Assembly (NCBI GenBank): GCA_021814355.1
Contig: JAKAIJ010000030.1
Span: forward strand, 1-16,083
Direction of reading: 5' to 3'
Origin: Acidobacteriota bacterium
GTDB taxonomy: Bacteria > Acidobacteriota > UBA4820 > DSQY01
Length of the DNA: 16,083 bases
Shown piece by piece: positions 12,101 through 16,083 of the stretch; position 1 is the stretch's first letter; each line of letters opens with the position of its first letter. The notes under the pieces were generated by a model. It was not told where the DNA came from and searched no databases. It saw only the letters and a program-made list of their open reading frames with translations. A program made the position numbers and the translations under genes.

Positions 12101-12352
12101 GTCCTCGCGCACGGCGAGGTTGCCCGAGACGACCCCCGAGAGCACCTCGTCGAGGCGCAGGCGGTAGCGGGCCCGCAGGGTCTCCGCGGACCAGGCGGCC
12201 CAGAAGCCGGCGGCGGCGCTCAGAAGGCCCAGCAGGAGCCAGAGGCGCCCCGTGCGGGCGGGGGCGGGCAGAAGGAGGAGGGCGGCGAGGAGCGCCGCGG
12301 CGAAAAGCGCCGCGGCGGTGGCGGACCCCCTGAGGAGCAACCGCTGGTTCAA
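9185..12352 (-). CDS. Chemoreceptor (MCP) fused to a family-5 peptide-binding protein
   Basis: The protein has 1055 residues from a TTG start at 12352, with GGAGG 4 nt upstream. Two hydrophobic helices (about 9-30 and 36-54) are joined by a very short loop. The Arg-rich flank after helix 2 (RARYRLRL) predicts both termini in the cytoplasm. A HAMP-like linker (about 55-110) precedes a long coiled-coil methyl-accepting signalling domain (about 115-550). Its hairpin tip, ADQTNLLALNAA through AGEHGKGFAVVAEE (about 312-342), is the conserved contact for CheA and CheW. From about 560 to 1055 follows a complete SBP_bac_5 (OppA/DppA-type) solute-binding protein, with its signature region PGLAKSWSVSADGTVYTFHL near 604-645, but no signal peptide or lipobox. 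Canonical receptors put the ligand domain outside, before the signalling domain. Here it is C-terminal and apparently cytoplasmic, suggesting sensing of internal peptides or an unusual topology. No che genes or ABC permease genes are nearby. Domain identities are confident; ligand and topology are not. Confidence 0.9.
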   Translation of the reverse strand: MNQRLLLRGSATAAALFAAALLAALLLLPAPARTGRLWLLLGLLSAAAGFWAAWSAETLRARYRLRLDEVLSGVVSGNLAVREDAETAEMLHEFPALRRMLRSFRNLIEYLQNTSQQVSEVSAGIGEKTRQLAADSREQVHSVSQANSSITTLDSEIGTVVEQMDALSGFTEQTSASILQMRSSIEEVVEATRHLAEFVDEIASSMAEMAHSVEEVASNSDSLSSFAIENSSAMIEMDATIGQIEENIRETDALSRQVAEVSQEGGRTVKDTVRGLEKISEAVGTTLSTIESLGVRSREIGKILKVIRDIADQTNLLALNAAIIAAQAGEHGKGFAVVAEEIRDLAERTAVSTSEVGEIVGAIQKEVGQAVEVANEGMKRVQEGLQLGRASEASLQRIGQAITLAGTSISHILRAAAEQSKGSRQVTEAMEEMTKRVERISLATREQANTSQVISKKTLTMKDLTRAVEQAAADQASGSDTISLGMEKVRESVSATHHALLGMSQAGQRMVGAMEVIGAATAQTLGSARDLASTSSTLRQESLLLVEELSRFTVPEGIRGGELRIGYTRHSYNLDPAFANNIRDGDLSYNVHQGLAKFGHGTQLVPGLAKSWSVSADGTVYTFHLRPDARFHNGRRVTSADVLFTWHRALSPKLEDTGRWFLTWVEGVDAYLEGRADTIRGLSAPDDLTVEIRLKEPLAFFLYMVTTPESYILPREAVDSSTLKLLRPLGAGPYQVAAAEAERVVLGRFEEYYDKTECFADRVVFDYGSRDGEELAARLKAGELDLSPAVDGAALERLMTDPEWQSQVESTLLLMTHFIAIQSHKPPFDKKEVRQALNWAVDLQGLVAQYPYTRPVPAKGILPPGILGYDPGRKGYRYDPERARWLLAKAGYPSGFRVHVPVDETRSTLVSEFKTVVAMLAEVGVRVEVEPLGHEEFTERRKRDGRPAMLATGWYADYPDPDSFTYVLFHSGAGDVLGLSFSNPELDSLTERARRCLDIDERVELYRKVEDLLVEEAPVIFLYHDRGVVPHSRKVEGLKLFLTPPMVRPEKIWLV

Positions 12353-12378
12353 GGCGCCTCCCCTCTTCCGAGATCACC

Positions 12379-12407
12379 ACTCTATAACGCCCCCCGCGGG
12401 GTGTCAA
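12379..12407 (-). promoter_or_regulatory. Probable promoter of the MCP-peptide-binding fusion gene
   Basis: On the minus strand TTGACA (12402-12407) precedes TAGAGT (12379-12384) at 17 nt, or TATAGA (12381-12386) at 15 nt. The first has optimal spacing, the second a marginally better TATA look. Transcription would start near 12373-12375, about 20 nt before the TTG start codon and just ahead of the GGAGG ribosome-binding site. Confidence 0.5.
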
Positions 12408-12463
12408 CGCGGAGGCGGGGCCCCAATCCCGCGATGGCGATAGAACAGAGAATCTCCAAAATA

Positions 12464-12985
12464 CTAGGGCTGTTTAACGGGCGAATAGCGGACGAGCGTC
12501 CTGTCGCGCCTCCCTCAAGCGAGCGCCGGGACCACCGAAGCTGAAATCGCTTGCGGAGCGAAGCGGAGCAAGCGGCGTCCCGGCGCCGACGGGCCAGATG
12601 CAAGGAAGACAAGGCGGGCGGCAGCGACTCGTACTGGGATGTACGTGGAGTCTGCCGCACGCCGAGGTCTGACACCGCAGATGGTCCGGCGCCGCCGGCG
12701 CGGCGGGGAAGAGGGGGGAGGATGTCGTACCGCACGGGCAGGCCGGAAGCCCGAAGGGCCTACGGGCGAGCGAGGCGGCGGGAGGAAAAAAGACTGGAAG
12801 AGCGCTCAAGCGCGGTTCTGGACGCAGGATCAACGGATCTGGACGGCCCGACGGCCTGGGCGCTTTTCGGACCGCCGCCTCCCGCCCGGAGCCAAGCGCC
12901 CAAGGCGCTGGCCGGCCTGCCCCGCGCACGGCGCTTCGCTTGTCCGGGGGCAATGCGACAAGGTCGCAAGTGTGAACAGCCCTAG
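12464..12985. mobile_element. 522-bp segment bounded by perfect 11-bp inverted repeats with CTAG ends, no transposase
   Basis: CTAGGGCTGTT (12464-12474) and AACAGCCCTAG (12975-12985) are perfect inverted repeats at the limits of the intergenic region between the receptor and rel genes. If CTAG is the duplicated target, the ends are GGCTGTT/AACAGCC, similar in style to some IS5-family termini (inference). The interior has no credible gene. It contains structured repeat copy 2 and further hairpins, such as GCGCT-CA-AGCGC (12802-12813) and GGGCGCTT (12858-12865) with AAGCGCCC (12894-12901). It is best described as a non-autonomous, structure-rich insert, ending 137 bp upstream of the rel start codon. 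Confidence 0.55.
12540..12790 (+). repeat. Structured intergenic repeat, copy 2
   Basis: Hairpin 1 is CGCTTGC (12548-12554) with GCAAGCG (12568-12574) around a loop containing GCGAAGC. After 55 nt comes the apical hairpin CGTAC-TGGGAT-GTACG (12630-12645), enclosed by GGCGGGCGGCAG (12613-12624) with CTGCCGCACGCC (12652-12663), one mismatch in 12 pairs. GGTCCG of the conserved tail is at 12683-12688. After a 103-nt gap from hairpin 2 comes GCCC-GAA-GGGC (12749-12759). The stem sequences differ from copies 1 and 3 while pairing is kept. Confidence 0.7.
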
Positions 12986-13070
12986 GAGAAAACCTCGTTT
13001 CCGTGGAGAGCCGCCGGACCGCTCGAAGGCGCGATCCCTTCCATCGCGGAGCCTGGAGGGGCCGGGGCGC

Positions 13071-13099
13071 TTGTCTCTCCTCGAAAAACTCCGTATCGT
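13071..13099 (+). promoter_or_regulatory. Possible promoter of the rel gene
   Basis: TTGTCT (13071-13076) and TATCGT (13094-13099) are 17 nt apart. Each matches consensus at four of six positions. Transcription would start near 13106, giving a leader shorter than 20 nt. An overlapping TATAAA at 13099-13104 has no -35 partner. It is weak, but it is the best candidate between the inverted-repeat segment and the start codon. Confidence 0.3.
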
Positions 13100-13122
13100 A
13101 TAAAGACACCGGGGACCGCCGC

Positions 13123-15267
13123 ATGCAACCGCGCATAGACCGCGTTATCGAGAAGGTGAAGGTTTACAACCCCTCCTCGGACGACCGGCTGCTCCAGAAA
13201 GCCTACCTCTTCTCGGCGATGGCCCACGAGGGCCAGACCCGGTACTCGGGCGAGCCCTATCTGGTCCATCCGGTGGCCGTCGCCGACATCCTCTCGGACC
13301 TGAAGGCCGACGACATCGCACTCGTGGCGGGGCTCCTGCACGACGTGGTGGAGGACAACCACGCCTTCAGCCTAGCGGACATCGGGAAGCGGTTCGGCCC
13401 GGAGGTGGCCCACATCGTGGAGGGGCTTACGAAGATCGAGGAGACCCTCCCGGGCGGCGAGGTGCGCGAGTGGGCCACGCTGCGCAAGGTCATCCTCGCC
13501 ATGGTGGACGACATCCGGGTCATCCTGGTGAAGCTCGCCGACCGGCTCCACAACCTGCGCACCATGGACGCCCTCCCCGAGTCCAAGCGCCCGGCGAAGG
13601 CGGTGGAGACCCTCGAGATCTACGCCCCCATCGCCTACCGGCTCGGCCTGGGCAAGCTCAAGGCGGAGCTGGAGGACCTGGCCTTCCGCCACGCCTTCCC
13701 CGAGGATTACGCCCGGCTCACCGGCGCCCTCGTCTCCCGGCGGGCCTTCAGCGAGGGGTTTCTGGAGGAGACCCGCGGCACCTTGCGGAGGGTTCTCGAG
13801 GAGCTCTCGGTGAAGGGCGAGGTGCGGGGCCGTACCAAGCACCTCTACAGCATCTACCTCAAGCTCCAGCGGCAGGCGATCAGCGTGGAGCAGGTCTACG
13901 ACTACATGGCATTCCGCATCCTTGTGGAGGACGTGCGCGACTGCTACGCCGTCCTGGGGGGCATCCACACCCTCTGGAAGCCCATCCCGGGGCGCTTCAA
14001 GGACTTCATCGCCATCCCCAAGGACAACCACTACCGCTCGCTCCACACCTCGGTGGTGGGCCCCAGCGGCCAGCCCTTCGAGATCCAGATCCGCACCTGG
14101 CAGATGCACGAGGAGGCCGAGAACGGCCTCTCGGCCCACTGGCGGTACAAGGAGGGCAGGCTCACCAAGGAGGACGAGGAGGCGACCCTCTCCTGGCTGC
14201 GCCAGCTCGAGGAGATCCGCCAGGGGAGCGAGACGGCGGGCGACTTCGTGAGAAGCCTCCGGGTGGACCTCTACCCCAAGGAGGTGTACGTCTTCACCCC
14301 CAAGGGGAAGGTCCTCTCCTTCCCGCGGGGCGCCACTCCCATTGACTTCGCCTACGCCGTCCACACCGAGGTGGGCCACCGCTGCACCGGCGCCAAGGTG
14401 AACGGCAAGCTCGTCCCGTTGAAGACCCCGCTCAAGAGCGGGGACCGGGTGGAGGTGCTCACGAGCCCCAACGGCCGCCCCTCCCGGGACTGGCTGGACG
14501 CGGCGGTCACCAACCGCGCGCTGGCCAAGATCAAGGCCTGGCTGAACCTCCAGGAGAAGGTCCGGGCCGTCGAGATCGGCAAGGCCTCCCTTGACCGGGA
14601 GTGCAAGCGGCTCAAGGTCAACCTGAAGCTGGCCCAGGAGGAGGGGCAGCTGACGGAGGTCCTGAAGAAGCTGGCCCTGCCCGACCTCGAGGTGCTCCAC
14701 GCGGAGATCGGCTACGGCAAGCTCTCGGCCCGCAACGTGGCGCGGCGCCTCGTGGCCGGACATGGGGCGGAAGGGCCCGCGCTCCTGGCCGAGGGCGCCG
14801 ACCAGCCCTCCCGCGGCGCGCCCATCGTGGTGCGCGGCGCCAGCGACCTCCTCACCTCCCTCGCCCGGTGCTGCAAGCCCATCCGGGGCGACGAGGTGGT
14901 GGGGTTCATCAGCCGCGGCAAAGGGCTGGTGGTCCACCGCGCCGACTGCACCAACCTCCGGCGGCTCGCCTACAACCCCGACCGCATCATGGAGGTGGCC
15001 TGGGAACCCGGCGCCGCGACGGTACCCGCCCACGACGTGGCGGTGACCCTGCGGACCGAGGACCGCCAGGGCATGGTGGCCTCCATCACCAAGGTCATCG
15101 CCGACAGCAAGGCGGGCATCCGGCACATCGAGGGGTCGGTGCTGCCCAACGGCGAGGGCCGCGTCCGCCTCACCCTCGCCATCCGCGACAAGGCGCACCT
15201 GAGCCAGATCTTCGGCCTGCTCGCCCGCGTCCAGGGCGTTCTGGAGGTGCGGCGGGACACGCGCTGA
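13123..15267 (+). CDS. rel: Bifunctional (p)ppGpp synthetase/hydrolase, Rel/SpoT type
   Basis: The protein has 714 residues. ATG 13123 is preferred over an upstream in-frame GTG at 13003 because the family begins with a short stretch before the HD domain, and the extra 40 residues are Arg-rich and unlike the family. The HD hydrolase domain has His49-Pro50 and His73-Asp74 in LLHDVVED, plus the LADRLHNLRT helix, so hydrolase residues look intact. The synthetase domain contains RTKHLYSIYLK and RFKDFIAIPKDNHYRSLHT. The RFKD signature (291-294) is the RXKD form of bifunctional enzymes rather than the EXDD of synthetase-only RelA. A TGS domain (about 387-447), the Cys583-Cys584 conserved-cysteine region and a C-terminal ACT domain (about 638-714) complete the standard long-RSH layout. 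It makes and degrades the alarmone of the stringent response in the cytoplasm, with ribosome-linked control. It stands alone, and its TGA overlaps the end of an inverted-repeat segment. Confidence 0.97.
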   Translation: MQPRIDRVIEKVKVYNPSSDDRLLQKAYLFSAMAHEGQTRYSGEPYLVHPVAVADILSDLKADDIALVAGLLHDVVEDNHAFSLADIGKRFGPEVAHIVEGLTKIEETLPGGEVREWATLRKVILAMVDDIRVILVKLADRLHNLRTMDALPESKRPAKAVETLEIYAPIAYRLGLGKLKAELEDLAFRHAFPEDYARLTGALVSRRAFSEGFLEETRGTLRRVLEELSVKGEVRGRTKHLYSIYLKLQRQAISVEQVYDYMAFRILVEDVRDCYAVLGGIHTLWKPIPGRFKDFIAIPKDNHYRSLHTSVVGPSGQPFEIQIRTWQMHEEAENGLSAHWRYKEGRLTKEDEEATLSWLRQLEEIRQGSETAGDFVRSLRVDLYPKEVYVFTPKGKVLSFPRGATPIDFAYAVHTEVGHRCTGAKVNGKLVPLKTPLKSGDRVEVLTSPNGRPSRDWLDAAVTNRALAKIKAWLNLQEKVRAVEIGKASLDRECKRLKVNLKLAQEEGQLTEVLKKLALPDLEVLHAEIGYGKLSARNVARRLVAGHGAEGPALLAEGADQPSRGAPIVVRGASDLLTSLARCCKPIRGDEVVGFISRGKGLVVHRADCTNLRRLAYNPDRIMEVAWEPGAATVPAHDVAVTLRTEDRQGMVASITKVIADSKAGIRHIEGSVLPNGEGRVRLTLAIRDKAHLSQIFGLLARVQGVLEVRRDTR

Positions 15268-15303
15268 TACCAAGTTGCCGCCATTCATAGAGCATTCGGC
15301 TGG

Positions 15304-15320
15304 AGGGTGCCTCGCACCTT
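15304..15320 (+). terminator. Terminator-like hairpin downstream of rel
   Basis: AGGGTGC (15304-15310) pairs with GCACCTT (15314-15320), with one G-T wobble and a CTC loop, and the next base is also T. It lies 37 nt after the rel stop codon. The T run is short, so efficiency is uncertain. Confidence 0.35.
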
Positions 15321-15399
15321 TCGGGACTCGCGGCCATCTCGTCGAAGGATGGATTCCAGGCTTTCCGTTGAAGAATCCTTCTCCGAGCCGGCCCCGCGA

Positions 15400-15630
15400 G
15401 CCCTGCCCTTCGGGCGCTCCAGCCTTCCTAAATTCCTGCCGTCTCCCCCCACTTATCCCATCGCGCCGCGAGTCTCGGACCATCTCCTTTGTCAAGCTTC
15501 GCGGGCCAGCGCCTGCGACGTACGTCCCAGTACGACTCGGCGCGGCCCGCTCGCTTTCCTCGGACCTGGCCCGATCCGCGCGGAACGCCGCCTTCCGAAG
15601 CGAAGCCCCGGAAGGCGATTCCTCCAGGAC
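15400..15630 (-). repeat. Structured intergenic repeat, copy 3
   Basis: Read on the minus strand, hairpin 1 is CGCCTTCCG with CGGAAGGCG (15589-15597 and 15609-15617). A 54-nt gap leads to the apical hairpin CGTAC-TGGGAC-GTACG (15519-15534). It is enclosed by a long stem: GCGGGCC (15501-15507) with GGCCCGC (15544-15550) and GCGCC (15509-15513) with GGCGC (15539-15543), one base bulged. The tail GGTCCGAGACTCGCG occupies 15467-15481, and GCCC-GAA-GGGC lies at 15405-15415, a 103-nt gap as in copy 2. This is the clearest and most stable copy. Confidence 0.7.
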
Positions 15631-15663
15631 GGAAGTCCAATTGGTATGAGGAAGGACGGGGTT

Positions 15664-15687
15664 CGCGGGACTCTCGTGCGTCCCGCG
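15664..15687 (-). terminator. Hairpin just after the right-edge gene
   Basis: CGCGGGAC (15664-15671) and GTCCCGCG (15680-15687) form a perfect 8-bp stem with an 8-nt loop, starting 4 nt beyond the TAA stop of the minus-strand gene at 15692. There is no T run after it, so it may terminate inefficiently or protect the 3' end. Confidence 0.5.
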
Positions 15688-15691
15688 GGCA

Positions 15692-16083
15692 TTACGGCGC
15701 CACGCGCCCGAGGTGGTACCGGCCGGGGTTGAGCCTGAGCTCGGCGGCGCGGGACTCCAGGTAGGCCGCGACCTCCTTCAGCCAGCGGCCGTCGGCGTCG
15801 CGGACCGCCACGGCCCCGTCCCGCGAGACGGTCACGTCCCAGGACTGGCCCGGCGGCGGTGCCTCCGTGGGGGGAAGCTTCAGCACCACGTACTCCCGGT
15901 TCCCCTCGGTCCGTAGCGTGCACTCCACCAGGTCCACCAGGAGGTAACGCTTGGGGGCCTCCATGGCCGCCAACTGGTCCCCGGCTCCGCTCTCCGCTCC
16001 CTTGCCCTCCGCCGCGGGCGGCGGCGAGGCGGGGCGGGGCGAGCCAGGCGCGTTCCCGCGCGACTCGTCGCGCTCCCGGAGCC
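15692..16083 (-). CDS. C-terminal part of an unknown protein with a Pro/Ala-rich linker (partial)
   Basis: The minus-strand frame is open from the right edge to a TAA at 15692-15694, giving at least 129 residues. The first visible part (about 30 residues) is rich in Pro, Ala, Ser, Gly and charged residues, typical of an unstructured linker. The last part, from MEAPKRYLLVDLVECTLRTE to the end at GRYHLGRVAP, looks like a compact alpha-beta domain. It has alternating hydrophobic residues (YVVLKL, WDVTV, VAVRD), then a helix (WLKEVAAYLESRAAEL). Starts inside the window (TTG 15973, ATG 15964) lack a Shine-Dalgarno sequence, so the gene probably begins beyond the edge. It converges with rel and ends at a hairpin. 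I do not recognise the family and assign no function. Confidence 0.65.
   Translation of the reverse strand, partial: LRERDESRGNAPGSPRPASPPPAAEGKGAESGAGDQLAAMEAPKRYLLVDLVECTLRTEGNREYVVLKLPPTEAPPPGQSWDVTVSRDGAVAVRDADGRWLKEVAAYLESRAAELRLNPGRYHLGRVAP

Larger units (their letters stand above)
15267..15647. repeat. 381-bp intergenic segment with ATACCAA terminal inverted repeats
   Basis: ATACCAA (15267-15273) and TTGGTAT (15641-15647) are inverted. Extending them gives about 10 of 13 matching positions (TGATACCAAGTTG against TCATACCAATTGG). The left end overlaps the rel stop codon and the right end precedes the next gene's terminator hairpin. The segment holds structured repeat copy 3 and a terminator-like hairpin, and no credible gene. 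Whether it moved as a unit is inference. Confidence 0.4.

Noticed and set aside
9260..12544. Plus-strand open frame opposite the receptor fusion
   Set aside because: Repetitive Leu/Gly/His/Val text caused by the antisense of coiled-coil codons. The minus-strand protein has clear domains throughout.
12551..12985. 144-residue plus-strand open frame inside the CTAG-ended segment
   Set aside because: It runs from the structured repeat into the right inverted repeat, where its stop lies. Composition is low-complexity and no family is recognised.
13003..13122. Longer rel start at GTG 13003
   Set aside because: It would add 40 Arg/Ser-rich residues not typical of the family and would place the candidate promoter inside the coding region.
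13372..15495. Minus-strand open frame opposite rel
   Set aside because: Antisense of a strongly conserved enzyme; it has no recognisable motif or ribosome-binding site.

Overview
The window is GC-rich, chromosomal-looking bacterial DNA with long single genes separated by large, repeat-laden intergenic regions. There is no phylogenetic marker strong enough for a firm call. The mix of a Sec-exported giant Rhs/YD-repeat protein, a small DUF6982-like protein, a bifunctional Rel/SpoT enzyme and intergenic repeats carrying the 'CGCAAAG/CTTGGCGC' words suggests an Acidobacteriota-like or deltaproteobacterial-like environmental organism (inference, not shown).

Layout from left to right. Positions 1-156 hold a fragment of a second rhs gene (minus strand), about 95% identical to 3981-4136 inside the main rhs gene. 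Positions 157-930 are non-coding and hold two head-to-head copies of a structured repeat. Positions 931-7929 (minus) are a 2332-residue secreted Rhs protein. Its AT-richer C-terminal tip carries an L,D-transpeptidase-like motif (His2033, Cys2043) followed by about 260 unrecognised, mostly helical residues. A consensus sigma70-type promoter with an adjacent dyad lies upstream at 7995-8044, and a hairpin overlaps the stop codon at 929-951. Positions 8071-8485 are a tandem repeat of about 130 bp, and 8587-8985 (plus) encode a small DUF6982-like protein. Positions 9185-12352 (minus) encode an unusual fusion of a membrane-anchored chemoreceptor signalling domain to a complete family-5 peptide-binding protein. 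Positions 13123-15267 (plus) encode a complete Rel/SpoT (p)ppGpp synthetase/hydrolase. A P/A-rich gene of unknown function (minus) runs off the right edge from 15692.

Three lines deserve most attention. (1) The Rhs protein looks like a polymorphic toxin aimed at peptidoglycan, with no separate immunity gene visible and a recombined rhs remnant 3' of it. (2) The receptor-binding-protein fusion appears to place a peptide-binding module on the cytoplasmic side. (3) A dispersed intergenic element occurs four times here (about 250-404, 370-690, 12540-12790 and 15400-15630). Its primary sequence has diverged, but it keeps paired stems and nearly fixed spacing: 51-55 nt between hairpins 1 and 2, and exactly 103 nt between hairpins 2 and 3 in two copies. 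That pattern suggests a structured RNA or a structured mobile DNA element. Two copies sit inside segments bounded by terminal inverted repeats. Two inverted-repeat elements overlap the stop codons of neighbouring genes, and a third hairpin overlaps the rhs stop.

The genes are mostly convergent or divergent singletons, so no operon logic links them. The apparent shared theme is sensing, stress and competition (peptide sensing, alarmone, wall-targeting toxin), but this is inference only.
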